The translations under genes were made by a program, and so were the position numbers. The notes below the pieces were generated by a model. The model ran no database searches, was not told the DNA's origin, and saw only the letters and a list, made by a program, of their open reading frames with translations. Of a stretch of DNA of 64,000 nucleotides, positions 1 to 11,848 are shown piece after piece (position 1 is the first letter of the stretch; each line of letters opens with the position of its first letter). The DNA lies in the NCBI GenBank assembly GCA_035626475.1, contig DASPNP010000063.1:62001-126000 (forward strand). Direction: 5' to 3'. The DNA is from DASPKT01 sp035626475. GTDB taxonomy: Bacteria; Pseudomonadota; Alphaproteobacteria; Azospirillales; Azospirillaceae.

Positions 1-118
1 TGGCGGAGCTCGCGCCAACATGGCGGCGGCCGGCCGGGCGGTGGCCGAGCGCAACCGGCAGGCGGCGGACCGGATCATGGAAGCGCTGGCCCCGCTGCTG
101 CGCGAGGCCGGGCTGTGA
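1..118 (+). CDS. waaA: C-terminal end of probable 3-deoxy-D-manno-octulosonic acid (Kdo) transferase, truncated by window edge
   Basis: An open frame enters from the window edge, with its first full codon at position 2, and ends in TGA at 116-118. Only 38 residues are visible. They are alanine- and arginine-rich with an amphipathic-helix look, and end in ...LLREAGL. This is too little to identify by motif. The call rests on position: the frame overlaps the next gene, lpxK, by 4 bp (GTGA). In many alphaproteobacteria the gene directly upstream of lpxK is waaA/kdtA, the inner-membrane enzyme that adds Kdo to lipid IVA, whose C-terminus is a similar helical stretch. The identity is therefore mostly inferred from context. 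Confidence 0.5.
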   Translation, partial: GGARANMAAAGRAVAERNRQAADRIMEALAPLLREAGL

Positions 119-1095
119 GGGCGCCGGACTTCTGGACCCGGCCGCCGGGCGCCGCGGCCTACGCCCTGGCGCCGCTGGGCGCGCTCTACGGGCTGGCCGG
201 GCGGCTGCGCCAAGCGCTGGCGCGGCCCTGGCGGGCGCCGGTGCCGGTGATCTGCGTCGGCAACCTGGTGGCGGGCGGCGCCGGCAAGACGCCGGTGGCG
301 CTGGCGGTCATGGAGCGCTTGCTGGCGCGGGGCATCACGGCGCAGTTCCTGTCGCGCGGCCATGGCGGCAGCCTCGAGGGGCCGCTGCGGGTGGCGCCGC
401 ACCACACCGCCGCCGAGGTCGGCGACGAGCCGCTGCTGCTGGCGGACGTCGCCCCCGCCTGGATAAGCGCCGACCGTGCCGCCGGCGCCCGGGCCATGGT
501 GGCTGCCGGCGCGCGCGCCATCATCATGGATGACGGCTTCCAGAACCCCGGCCTGGCCAAGGATCTGTCGCTGCTGGTGGTGGACGGCGCCGTCGGTTTC
601 GGTAACGGAATGATCCTGCCGGCAGGCCCGTTGCGCGAGCCGGTGAGTGCCGGACTGGCGCGGGCGCACGGGTTGGTGCTGGTGGGTGGGGCCCAGACCG
701 GCCTGGCCGCCCGCCTGCCCTCCGCTCTACCGCTGCTGCGCGCCCGGCTGGAGCCCGACGCGGCGGTGGTGGCGGCGCTGGCCGGCCGCCCGGTCCTGGC
801 CTTCGCCGGCATCGGCCGCCCCTCGAAGTTCTTCGAGACCTGCCGGGCGGCCGGCCTGCGCCTCGCCGACATGGTTCCCTTTCCCGACCACCACCCCTAT
901 AGCCGGGCGGAGCTGGCGGCGCTGCTGGACCGGGCGGCGGCGCTGGGGGCTCGGCCCCTGACCACCGCCAAGGACGCAAGCCGTCTGCCGGCCGAACTGC
1001 GCGACCATGTATCGGTCCTGCCTGTGCGCCTCGTGCTCGACGACCCGTCCGCCCTCGACGATTTGCTGGAGCCCGTCCTTCATGGCCAAGCATAG
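115..1095 (+). CDS. lpxK: Tetraacyldisaccharide 4'-kinase
   Basis: LpxK phosphorylates the 4' position of the tetraacylated glucosamine disaccharide to form lipid IVA, at the cytoplasmic face of the inner membrane. The 326-residue length is normal for the family. The family P-loop is present at residues 49-60 (GNLVAGGAGKTP), after a hydrophobic N-terminal segment that anchors family members to the membrane. The conserved acidic motif DDGFQ lies at residues 139-143. The start is GTG at 115, chosen because it overlaps the upstream stop as GTGA, a common sign of translational coupling. The gene overlaps the next acyltransferase gene by 14 bp, so the three lipid A genes are very probably one operon. 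Confidence 0.95.
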   Translation: MRAPDFWTRPPGAAAYALAPLGALYGLAGRLRQALARPWRAPVPVICVGNLVAGGAGKTPVALAVMERLLARGITAQFLSRGHGGSLEGPLRVAPHHTAAEVGDEPLLLADVAPAWISADRAAGARAMVAAGARAIIMDDGFQNPGLAKDLSLLVVDGAVGFGNGMILPAGPLREPVSAGLARAHGLVLVGGAQTGLAARLPSALPLLRARLEPDAAVVAALAGRPVLAFAGIGRPSKFFETCRAAGLRLADMVPFPDHHPYSRAELAALLDRAAALGARPLTTAKDASRLPAELRDHVSVLPVRLVLDDPSALDDLLEPVLHGQA

Positions 1096-1987
1096 CGCGC
1101 TGCGCCGCCGGTTCGACCGGACGCTGGGCTACCGCATCGAAGCGGCGGCGGTGTTCCTGCTGTTCGGCTTCCTGAAGCTGCTGCCCGCCGACACGGCATC
1201 GGATTTCGGCGGCTGGGTCGGCCGGACCCTGGGGCCGCGCCTCGGCGCCTCGCGCAAGGCGGCGCGCAACCTGGAGCGCGCCCTGCCAGAGCTGGACGGG
1301 GCGGCCCACCGTCGCATCCTCATGGCGAGCTGGGACAATCTCGGCCGCACCATGGCCGAGTACCCGCATCTCGGCACCATCGCGGCCGAGTGGGACAAGC
1401 GGGTGGAGATGCGCGGGGCGGAGCATATCCGCGCGCTGGCGGAGGACGGAAAGCCGGGCCTCTGCATAACGGGCCATTTCGCCAACTGGGAGCTGGCGGC
1501 GCTGGCCTGCCACAAGCAGGGGCTGGACATCGCCATCGTCTACCGCGCGCCGAACAACCCCTGGGTCGACCGGCTGCTGGCCCGCGCGCGGGGATCGCTG
1601 CAGGCCATGCTGCTGCCCAAGGGCAAGGAGGCGGCGCGTGGTCTGGTCGCCACCATGCGGCGCGGCGGCCATGTCGGCATCCTGGTCGACCAGAAGCTGA
1701 ACGAGGGCATCCCCGTCCCCTTCCTGGGCCGCGACGCCATGACCGGCACGCTGATGGCCGACCTGGCCCTGCGCCACGACGCCCCCGTCGTGCCGATCCG
1801 GGTGGTACGGCAGCCCCGTGGCGCCCGCTTCCGCATCGAGGCGCTGCCGCCGCTGGACCTGCCCCGGGGCGGCGATCGTTCCGAAGCCGTAACGGCATGC
1901 ATGCTGGCGGCGAACCGCCTGCTGGAGGGCTGGGTGCGCGAGACACCGGGCCAATGGCTGTGGCAGCATCGCCGCTGGCCGGACTGA
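1082..1987 (+). CDS. Lysophospholipid / lipid A late acyltransferase (LpxL/HtrB family)
   Basis: This is a 301-residue member of the LpxL/LpxM acyltransferase family, which transfers a secondary acyl chain onto lipid A precursors at the inner membrane. A hydrophobic segment at residues 20-34 would anchor it. The catalytic HX4E motif is H132-FANW-E137. The ATG at 1082 lies inside the end of lpxK (14-bp overlap). Earlier in-frame starts would encode residues that belong to lpxK in another frame, so they were not used. Its place directly after lpxK supports a role in lipid A acylation. Which chain it adds, and whether it is LpxL- or LpxM-like, cannot be told from sequence alone. Confidence 0.88.
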   Translation: MAKHSALRRRFDRTLGYRIEAAAVFLLFGFLKLLPADTASDFGGWVGRTLGPRLGASRKAARNLERALPELDGAAHRRILMASWDNLGRTMAEYPHLGTIAAEWDKRVEMRGAEHIRALAEDGKPGLCITGHFANWELAALACHKQGLDIAIVYRAPNNPWVDRLLARARGSLQAMLLPKGKEAARGLVATMRRGGHVGILVDQKLNEGIPVPFLGRDAMTGTLMADLALRHDAPVVPIRVVRQPRGARFRIEALPPLDLPRGGDRSEAVTACMLAANRLLEGWVRETPGQWLWQHRRWPD

Positions 1988-1998
1988 GGAGGAAGAGC

Positions 1999-2352
1999 AT
2001 GCCCATCCCCGCCGTCATATCGCTGTCCGACGGATCGCCCGAGGAGACCCGCTACCGCCCCGACGCGGAGAAGGTGCTGGCCGGCGACCCGGAGCAGTCG
2101 GTGCGCAACCATTTCGCCAGCGCCGACGGCCGCTTCAATGTCGGCGTCTGGGAAGGGGCGCCCGGCAAGTGGCGCGTCACCTTCACCGAGAACGAGTTCT
2201 GCCACCTGCTCGCCGGCCGCGTGGTCGTCACCTCCGACGAGGGCGAGGCCCGGACCTTTTCGGCCGGCGACGCCTTCGTCATGCCGGCGGGCTTCACCGG
2301 CACCTGGGAGGTGCTGGAGGCCGCCCGCAAGCTCTATGCGGTCTACGAATAG
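1999..2352 (+). CDS. Small cupin-domain protein (DUF861/Cupin_3 type)
   Basis: This 117-residue protein has a single cupin barrel. It contains the pattern WRVTF-x-ENEFCHLLAGRVVVTSDEG, then the second cupin block FSAGDAFVMPAGFTGTWEVLE and a C-terminal ARKLYAVYE. These are the hallmarks of the Cupin_3 (DUF861) family, related to ureidoglycine aminohydrolase. The family holds enzymes and binding proteins of many kinds, so the substrate is unknown. An AGGAGGAA ribosome-binding site sits just before ATG 1999, starting 4 bp after the acyltransferase stop. It is probably co-transcribed with the lipid A genes but has no evident role in that pathway. Confidence 0.85.
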   Translation: MPIPAVISLSDGSPEETRYRPDAEKVLAGDPEQSVRNHFASADGRFNVGVWEGAPGKWRVTFTENEFCHLLAGRVVVTSDEGEARTFSAGDAFVMPAGFTGTWEVLEAARKLYAVYE

Positions 2353-2444
2353 TCACCCTTGCTGATTCACGCTAAGGCTGTTTACCGGCTGTTCACTTTC
2401 GTGACATTGAATAGCGCTCGGTGCTCCAGCGCGGAAGACCGGCC

Positions 2445-3725
2445 ATGGCCTACATCATCCCCTCCAACGACGGTGACCGCCTGCGGGCGCTGAACCGCTA
2501 CGACATCCTCGATTCCGAGCCGGAGGAGGCGTTCGACCGTATCACCCGGCTGGCCTCGTCCCTGCTGGACGCGCCGATCGCCCTGGTGTCACTGGTCGAC
2601 GCGGCGCGGCAATGGTTCAAGTCGCGGGTCGGGCTGGACGCGGTGGAGACGCCGCGCGAGTTCGCCTTCTGCCACCACGCCATCCAGGCCGAGGGGCTGT
2701 TCGTCGTCAGCGACGCCACGCGCGACCAGCGCTTCGCCGCCAACCCGCTGGTGACCGGCGCCCCCGATATCCGCTTCTACGCCGGCGCGCCGCTGGTCAC
2801 CGGCGACGGGCACCGGCTGGGCACGCTCTGCGTCATCGACCGGGAGCCGCGCTCGCTCAGCGCCCGCGACGCCGCCATCCTCAGCGACCTCGCCGCGCTG
2901 GTGATGGACGAGATGGAGCTGCGGCTCGCCGGCTACCGGGCCCGGCACGAGCTGGCCGAGCGCGAGCGCCAGCGGGCCGAGATGGCGCGCCTGGCCGAGG
3001 AGAGCCGGCAGGCCCGCGAGGCCGCCGAGCAGGCGCTGGCGGCCAAGCTGCTGTTCCACGCCACCCTGACGCACGAGCTGCGCACCCCGCTGACCGCCGT
3101 CATCGGCTTCTCCGAGCTGATGGAGAACGGCATCCACGGCCCCCTGGGCAACGAGCGCTACCGGGACTACGCCGCCACCATCGGCGGCAGCGCCCGGCAC
3201 CTGCTGGAACTGATCAACGACATGCTGGACGTGTCGCGGATCGAGGCCGGCCGCTTCGAGGTGGAGACGCGGCGCGTGTCGCCGCGCACCCTGGCCGAGC
3301 AGGCGCTGCGCATGGCGCGCGGCCTCGCCTACGAGAAGGGGATCGACATCCGCCTGCAGGAGGGCAACTGGCCCGACGTCGTGGCCGATCCGCGCGCGGT
3401 CAAGCACATCCTGCTGAACCTCCTGTCCAACGCCGTGAAGTTCAGCCCGGCCAAGCACGGGGTCATGATCTCGGCGGAGGCGCTGGAGGACCGGCTGGTC
3501 CTGCGCGTCGCCGACGAGGGCAGGGGCATCCCGGCCGCCGACCTGGAGCGGCTCGGCCGCCCCTACGAGCAGGCGGCGGGCACGACTGGCGGCACCGGGC
3601 TGGGTCTGGCGCTCTGCCGCCATCTGGCGGAGGAGCAGGGCGGCCGCCTGGTGATCGCCAGCACGCCCGGCCGCGGCACCACCGTCAGCTTCGACCTGCC
3701 CCTGGCGCTGGTCGCGGCGGAGTAG
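2445..3725 (+). CDS. GAF-domain sensor histidine kinase
   Basis: This is a 426-residue soluble sensor kinase with no transmembrane segment. A GAF domain covers roughly residues 20-160 and includes the pattern FYAGAPLVTGDGHRLGTLCVID common in this class. A charged coiled-coil linker follows at about 165-200. The dimerisation/phosphorylation domain has the H-box THELRTPLTAVIGFSEL with phospho-acceptor His210. The ATPase domain carries the N box (LLNLLSNAVKFSP), G1 (VADEGRGIP) and G2 (GGTGLGLAL). ATG 2445 was chosen over a GTG 24 bp upstream because it begins the conserved region closely. No response-regulator gene adjoins it, so its partner and signal are unknown. Confidence 0.9.
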   Translation: MAYIIPSNDGDRLRALNRYDILDSEPEEAFDRITRLASSLLDAPIALVSLVDAARQWFKSRVGLDAVETPREFAFCHHAIQAEGLFVVSDATRDQRFAANPLVTGAPDIRFYAGAPLVTGDGHRLGTLCVIDREPRSLSARDAAILSDLAALVMDEMELRLAGYRARHELAERERQRAEMARLAEESRQAREAAEQALAAKLLFHATLTHELRTPLTAVIGFSELMENGIHGPLGNERYRDYAATIGGSARHLLELINDMLDVSRIEAGRFEVETRRVSPRTLAEQALRMARGLAYEKGIDIRLQEGNWPDVVADPRAVKHILLNLLSNAVKFSPAKHGVMISAEALEDRLVLRVADEGRGIPAADLERLGRPYEQAAGTTGGTGLGLALCRHLAEEQGGRLVIASTPGRGTTVSFDLPLALVAAE

Positions 3726-3766
3726 GGCTCGCGGGGGTATTCTTTTCCCGTGTTCCTGTTTCCTCG

Positions 3767-3906
3767 TGTTCCCCGCGGAGGCGGGACCCAGGCATTCCTT
3801 TTTGCCCCGGAGCAGGGAACCAGGAGCGCAACGTCGCCCTTTGCACCCACTCCCGAGCCGATAGCACGCTCATGACCTGGATCCCCGCCTCCGCGGGGAT
3901 GACGGA
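3767..3906. repeat. Palindromic repeat, family RF3, copy A
   Basis: Two long inverted arms bound this 140-bp element. The left arm (about 3769-3791) reads TTCCCCGCGGAGGCGGGACC... and the right arm (3876-3904) reads CCTGGATCCCCGCCTCCGCG.... The right arm reversed matches the left with few differences. Each arm is itself a hairpin (CCCCGC...GCGGGG). The roughly 85-bp centre is not shared with copy B at 10971-11126. Such GGGATGACG-ended repeats are widely dispersed in proteobacterial genomes. This copy fills the junction between the convergent kinase and receptor genes. Confidence 0.75.
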
Positions 3907-3943
3907 TTGAGGGCTCGGACACTTGAATTCCAGAGCTTCCGCA

Positions 3944-3979
3944 CAAAAGAAAACGGGCGGGGAGTCGCCTCCCCGCCCG
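3944..3979 (-). terminator. Rho-independent terminator of the TonB-dependent receptor gene
   Basis: An 11-bp perfect G+C-rich stem (3954-3964 with 3969-3979) closes a TCGC loop. On the minus strand it is followed by TTTTCTTTT (3953 down to 3944). It lies 22 bp past the stop codon of the receptor gene, in the right orientation for it. Confidence 0.88.
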
Positions 3980-4000
3980 CCTTCATGACGCCACCGGACC

Positions 4001-6436
<2,436 letters not shown>

Positions 6437-6480
6437 TCTCTCTCTCCCCCTAGAGGCTTTCGCTCTCTTCCGGTGATCGC

Positions 6481-6540
6481 TTGGTTGCGACCGTGGCAGG
6501 GATATTAACCAAGGGCCTGCCGTAACAAAGTCGCAACCAA
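6481..6540. promoter_or_regulatory. 11-bp perfect inverted repeat upstream of the TonB-dependent receptor
   Basis: TTGGTTGCGAC (6481-6491) is repeated in reverse complement as GTCGCAACCAA (6530-6540), with a 38-bp gap. The pair lies 45-104 bp before the receptor start codon. Widely spaced perfect arms suggest a looped or doubly bound operator. It does not resemble a Fur box. No regulator gene is adjacent, so the binding protein is unknown. The arms could also form a weak stem in RNA but lack a T-run. Confidence 0.45.
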
Positions 6541-6588
6541 CCGCCCGGTGGCGAATTTGCTGCGAACTGTTGCAATCGTGTCAGCCTC

Positions 6589-8214
6589 TTAGAAAAGGTT
6601 CCCCTGTCCAGCCAGGGCGGGCTTGGCCCGCTTCGTCTCCGTCCTGGGAGCGGGAGCCGGCGGAGGAACCGGCGGCCCCGGCCGCGGCGCCTCGGTCCCC
6701 ACCACCGCCTCGGTCCGGCCGTCGGCGAACTCGATGCCGATCGCCTGGCCGGGGGCCGTGTCGGCGGCGCGGGTGAGCGGCTGCCCCTGTGCGTCGGTCA
6801 CCAGGGCGAAGCCCCGCTCCAGCACGCCGCGGTAGGAATAGCTCTCCAGCAGCAGGCACTGCGCCTTCAGCCGGTCGCGCAGCACCTCCAGCCGCCGGCC
6901 ATAGGCGCCGTCCAGCCGCGGCGGCAAATCCTTCATGCGCGCAGCCCCGTCGGTGATCTGGCGCCGCACCGGCAGCAGGGTCAGCCGGTCGCCGATGCGG
7001 GCGAAGCGCGAGCGCTCCAGCTTCACCGCCTGGACCAGCCCGGTGCGCAGCGCCCGTCCCGCCGCCTCGAACCGCGTGGATGCCAGGCTCAGCAGCTCGC
7101 GCGGGTGGCGCAAGCTGGCGCCCAGCTGCTGCACGCGCGTCCGCCGCCGCTCGATCCCGGAGGTGAGCGCCAGGCCCAGCCGCTCGGCCCGGTCGTCCAG
7201 CCGCTGGGCATAGCCGTCGATGATGGCCTGCGGGTCGCCCAGGCCGCGCGCCAGCCCCTCCACCCGGGTGCGGCGCTCCTCGATCAGCCTTCCGGCGCAG
7301 CCATGCAGGCGGCGGGTGACGTCCAGCACCTGGGCCAGCAGCTCGGCCCGCACCGGCACCGCCATCTCGGCGGCGGCGGTGGGGGTGGGGGCGCGGCGGT
7401 CCGACGCGTAGTCGATCAGGGTCGTGTCGGTCTCGTGCCCGACGGCGGAGATCAGCGGGATGCGGCTGGCCGCCGCCGCCCGCACCACGATCTCCTCGTT
7501 GAAGGCCATGAGGTCCTCGAGGCTGCCGCCGCCGCGCGCCACGATGATCAGGTCCGGGCGGGGCACCTTGCCGCCGGGTTTGAGCTCGTTGAAGCCCTGG
7601 ATGGCGCGGGCGACCTGGGCGGCCGCCCCCTCCCCCTGCACCGCCACCGGCCAGAGCAGCACATGGCGCGGGAAGCGGTCGGCGAGGCGGTGCAGGATGT
7701 CGCGGATGACGGCGCCGGTCGGCGAGGTGACGACGCCGATGATTTCGGGCAGGAAGGGAATCTCCTTCTTGCGCTCCGGGTCGAACAGCCCCTCCGCTGC
7801 CAAGCGCCGCTTGCGCTCCTCCAGCATCTTGAGCAGCGCGCCCTCGCCCGCCAGCTCCATGCTCTCGATGACCAGCTGGTACTGCGAGCGGCCGGGATAT
7901 GTCGTCAGCTTGCCGGTGCAGACGACCTCCATCCCCTCCTCCGGCCGCACCGAGAGGCGCCCGGCCGTGCCCTTCCAGCAGACCGCCTCGATAACGGCGG
8001 TCTCGTCCTTCAGGCGCAGATAGAGATGGCCGGAGCTGTGGCGCTTGGGCTGCGAGATCTCGCCGCGCACGCGGACATAGGCGAAGGCCTCCTCCACCGT
8101 GCGCTTGAGCTGGCGGGAGAGGTCGCTGACGGACAGCTCGGGCAGGTTCGCGCCGGTCGGCTGGCGGGCGGAGGCGTAGCCGAGGCCGTCGTGATCAAAG
8201 GCGTCTTGAGTCAT
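6589..8214 (-). CDS. xseA: Exodeoxyribonuclease VII large subunit
   Basis: XseA with XseB degrades single-stranded DNA from both ends during repair. The 541-residue protein has an N-terminal OB-fold (LSVSDLSRQLKRTVEEAF, then the VRGEISQ...SGHLYLRLKD block at about 25-120). The catalytic domain follows, with VVTSPTGAVIRDILHRL, RGGGSLEDLMAFNEE and SAVGHETDTTLIDYASD. The end is a family-typical basic, proline-rich tail closing in GNLF. ATG 8214 was preferred over a TTG 18 bp upstream. It is divergent from purD with a 59-bp gap, an arrangement seen in many alphaproteobacteria. The small subunit gene xseB is not in this window. Confidence 0.96.
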   Translation of the reverse strand: MTQDAFDHDGLGYASARQPTGANLPELSVSDLSRQLKRTVEEAFAYVRVRGEISQPKRHSSGHLYLRLKDETAVIEAVCWKGTAGRLSVRPEEGMEVVCTGKLTTYPGRSQYQLVIESMELAGEGALLKMLEERKRRLAAEGLFDPERKKEIPFLPEIIGVVTSPTGAVIRDILHRLADRFPRHVLLWPVAVQGEGAAAQVARAIQGFNELKPGGKVPRPDLIIVARGGGSLEDLMAFNEEIVVRAAAASRIPLISAVGHETDTTLIDYASDRRAPTPTAAAEMAVPVRAELLAQVLDVTRRLHGCAGRLIEERRTRVEGLARGLGDPQAIIDGYAQRLDDRAERLGLALTSGIERRRTRVQQLGASLRHPRELLSLASTRFEAAGRALRTGLVQAVKLERSRFARIGDRLTLLPVRRQITDGAARMKDLPPRLDGAYGRRLEVLRDRLKAQCLLLESYSYRGVLERGFALVTDAQGQPLTRAADTAPGQAIGIEFADGRTEAVVGTEAPRPGPPVPPPAPAPRTETKRAKPALAGQGNLF

Positions 8215-8273
8215 GGTCGGGGCATGATACAACCCCCGCCTTCCCCAGTGGAACCTGGTTGAGGGGGGTGCCC

Positions 8274-9572
<1,299 letters not shown>

Positions 9573-9594
9573 GTTCAGAGGACAGGACGTAGAG

Positions 9595-10245
9595 ATGAGC
9601 CGCCACGACCGCCGCCGCATCCAGGCGACCCTTCCGAAGCTGCCGGACGCCGGCGCGCGCTTCGCCGCCGACATGAAGGTGGCGACCCAGCTGCACCGCG
9701 AGGGCCGCGCCAAGGAGGCGGAGGACCTCTACCGCAAGATCGCCAAGGTCTATGCCGAGCTGCCGGAGGTGCGCGTCGCCTGGTCCAACCTGGGGGCGCT
9801 GCTGCAGGGCATGGGCAAGTTCGAGGAGGCGGTGACGGTGCTGAAGAAGGCCCGCGCCCTGAAGCCGGACCACCCGCCGCCGCACCACAATCTGGGCATG
9901 GCGCTGCTGGCGCTGGGCCGCGTCGGCGAGGCGCTGGAGAGCCTCGCCAAGGCGGTCGAGCTGGAGCCGGCCTTCGGCGACGCCTGGCTGGGCCTCGCCA
10001 CCGCCTGGCGCGCCGCCGGCGACCTGCCCCGCTCCGAGGACGCGCTGCGCCGCGTGCTGGAACTGGCGCCGAACGCGGCGGAGCCGCGCTTCCAGCTGGC
10101 CGGCACGCTGCACGCCATGGGCCGCCTGGAGGACTGCCGCGCCGAGCTCCACCGCGTCATCGAGCTGGCGCCCCAGTTCGAGCAGGCGAAGAAGGCGCTG
10201 GCGGCGGTGGAGCAGGACATGAAGGCCGGCGCGGTGGTGGGGTGA
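9595..10245 (+). CDS. Tetratricopeptide-repeat protein
   Basis: This 216-residue protein is built almost wholly of about five TPR units (roughly residues 20-210). Typical lines are WSNLGALLQGMGKFEEAVTVL, HNLGMALLALGRVGEALESL and WLGLATAWRAAGDLPRSEDAL. There is no signal peptide or membrane segment, so a cytoplasmic scaffold role is likely. A weak ribosome-binding site (GGACAGGACG) precedes ATG 9595. It follows purD by 22 bp, but nothing in the sequence ties it to purine synthesis. The partner proteins are unknown. Confidence 0.85.
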   Translation: MSRHDRRRIQATLPKLPDAGARFAADMKVATQLHREGRAKEAEDLYRKIAKVYAELPEVRVAWSNLGALLQGMGKFEEAVTVLKKARALKPDHPPPHHNLGMALLALGRVGEALESLAKAVELEPAFGDAWLGLATAWRAAGDLPRSEDALRRVLELAPNAAEPRFQLAGTLHAMGRLEDCRAELHRVIELAPQFEQAKKALAAVEQDMKAGAVVG

Positions 10246-10254
10246 GGCGCAAAC

Positions 10255-10450
10255 ATCCCTCGCCCCTTGCGGGAGAGGGATGGGTCCCGCCGCGAAGCGG
10301 TGGGAGGGTGAGGGGTCGGCGGGCGCAGCCCGACGTTCTCATCCGTCGTTCCAAGACCAGCCGTCGAGAACGCCAGCCTTCGGCTGTCGACCCCTCATCC
10401 TCCCCAAGCAGGCTTGGGGCCCCATCCTTCTCCCGCAAGGGGAGAAGGAT
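10255..10450. repeat. 196-bp structured repeat, family RF1, copy a
   Basis: The element starts with a hairpin (ATCCCTC...GAGGGAT, 10255-10281) and ends with one (ATCCTTCTCCC-GCAA-GGGGAGAAGGAT, 10424-10450). The two ends are also inverted copies of each other. A further GC-rich hairpin (CCGC-CGCGAAGCGG region near 10290) and a GAGGGGTC / GACCCCTC pair lie inside. It begins 9 bp after the TPR stop and ends 7 bp before the tadA stop, so it fills that convergent junction. Related copies lie at 15066-15260 and 32341-32539. Confidence 0.85.
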
Positions 10451-10457
10451 GATTGGC

Positions 10458-10922
10458 TCACCGCCGCTCCCTGAAGAACCGCCGCAGCTGCTCCTGCGCC
10501 CGGCTTTCCTGCAGCCCGCCATAGGTCTCGGGCGCGTGGTGGCAGGTGCTTTGGGCGAAGAAGCGGGGGCCGTGCTCCACCCCGCCGCCCTTGGGATCAT
10601 AGGCGCCGAAATAGACCCGCCGCAGCCGGGCGAAGCTGATGGCGGCGGCGCAGAGCGCGCAGGGTTCCAGCGTCACATAGAGGTCGAAGCCGGGCAGGCG
10701 CGGCGCGCCCAGGGCGCGGCAGGCCTCGCGGATCGCCAGCACCTCGGCGTGGGCGGTGGGGTCGGCCAGCTCCTCCGTCCGGTTGCCGGCGGCGGCCAGG
10801 ACCTTGCCCGTGGCGGGATCGACCAGCACGGCGCCCACCGGCACCTCGCCCCGCATCGCGGCGCGCTCGGCCTCCCGGAAGGCCAGCTCCATGTAGTCGG
10901 CCGTACTCATGACGCTCGGCAT
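10458..10922 (-). CDS. tadA: tRNA-specific adenosine deaminase
   Basis: TadA converts adenosine 34 of tRNA-Arg(ACG) to inosine. The 154-residue protein has the cytidine/adenosine deaminase zinc site: H58-A-E60, with Glu60 the proton shuttle, and PC88-ALC91. The C-terminal block RRVYFGAYDPKGGGVEHG fits the TadA branch, though guanine or other nucleoside deaminases share these motifs. The neighbourhood tadA / rluB / rsmD is a common alphaproteobacterial arrangement and favours TadA. Two ATG codons, 10922 and 10910, are possible and neither has a strong ribosome-binding site. Transcription probably ends in the RF1 element. Confidence 0.88.
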   Translation of the reverse strand: MPSVMSTADYMELAFREAERAAMRGEVPVGAVLVDPATGKVLAAAGNRTEELADPTAHAEVLAIREACRALGAPRLPGFDLYVTLEPCALCAAAISFARLRRVYFGAYDPKGGGVEHGPRFFAQSTCHHAPETYGGLQESRAQEQLRRFFRERR

Positions 10923-10970
10923 CTCGAAAGATCGAATGATCTAATCCACACCGTTCATGCCTCTCTCAAC

Positions 10971-11126
10971 CGTCACCCCGGCGCAGGCCGGGGCCCAGGG
11001 GTTGCAGCCATGGACCATCAATGAAGCCGCCCCATGCTCCGGCGGCCGTCAAGCTGCGATCGAAGATAGCGCTGCATATAGCGCTTCCCGCTGCAACCCC
11101 TGGGTCCCGGCCTGCGCCGGGATGAG
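10971..11126. repeat. Palindromic repeat, family RF3, copy B
   Basis: This 156-bp element has inverted arms of more than 30 bp. The left arm begins CGTCACCCCGGCGCAGGCCG at 10971, and the right arm ends CGGCCTGCGCCGGGATGAG at 11126. The arms share CCCAGGGGTTGCAGC at their inner ends. The outer hairpin matches the design of copy A (3767-3906) with different bases in the stem, as expected if base pairing is selected. It lies between the divergent tadA and flavin-oxidase-like genes, so it may sit over a promoter region rather than a terminator. Confidence 0.8.
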
Positions 11127-11285
11127 GGGGAGAGAGGGGCGACTTGCGCGGACACTTCTCAAGCACCTGTCAAACCACCCCGCCCCGCCCTCCGGGTCAA
11201 GCCCGGCGTGCCACCCCTTTCGGAACCCGGGCGACGCGGAGGTGTTGGAAGGCCCGACCACCGGAACATGAAACAGGAGCCCCCC

Positions 11286-11795
11286 ATGGCCCAGGCGACG
11301 CCGCTTTCCGATCCGAAGGCGCAGAAGCTCTTCGAGATGATCAAGGACATCAACATCGCCATGCTGACCACCCATGACGGCGGTCACCTGCGCTCGCGGC
11401 CGATGTGGATCATCCCGGACAATGGCCGCCTGTCCTTCTTCACCCGCCTGTCGGCGCACAAGACGGACGAGATCGAGGCGAACCACCAGGTGAACCTCTC
11501 CTTCGCCGACCCGAAGGCGCAGAACTACGTCTCGGTCTCCGGCCATGCCCGCCTGACCCGCGATCCGGGCCGCGTGGCGAAGCTCTGGTCCGAGCCGATG
11601 CGCACCTGGTTCCCCGAAGGCAAGGACGATCCGGACCTGGCGGTCGTCGACATCGAGATCGAGGCGGCGGAGTACTGGGACGCGCCCTCCTCCGCCATGG
11701 TCCATCTCTACGGCTATGTGAAGGCCGCGGTCACCGGCAAGCCGCCGCACCCGGACGACAACGCCAAGCTGGGCCCCATCTCCGGGCGCCACTGA
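11286..11795 (+). CDS. Pyridoxamine 5'-phosphate oxidase-like flavoprotein (general stress protein 26 type)
   Basis: This 169-residue single-domain protein has the split-barrel FMN-binding fold of the PNPOx-like family. Typical features are the N-terminal helix LFEMIKDINIAMLTTHDGGHLRSRPMW, the strand block FFTRLSAHKTDEI and the C-terminal YWDAPSSAMVHLYGYVKA. Members known as general stress protein 26 bind FMN or FAD, and their cellular reaction is not settled. It lacks the C-terminal block of true PdxH. A CAGGAG ribosome-binding site lies 7 bp before ATG 11286, which makes this start better than the ATG at 11268. It appears to be a separate unit upstream of rluB. Confidence 0.87.
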   Translation: MAQATPLSDPKAQKLFEMIKDINIAMLTTHDGGHLRSRPMWIIPDNGRLSFFTRLSAHKTDEIEANHQVNLSFADPKAQNYVSVSGHARLTRDPGRVAKLWSEPMRTWFPEGKDDPDLAVVDIEIEAAEYWDAPSSAMVHLYGYVKAAVTGKPPHPDDNAKLGPISGRH

Positions 11796-11848
11796 CCTCC
11801 ATTATCAGCGCTCGCAATAGCGCGGGGGAGCGGGTAACAATCCCGGCC

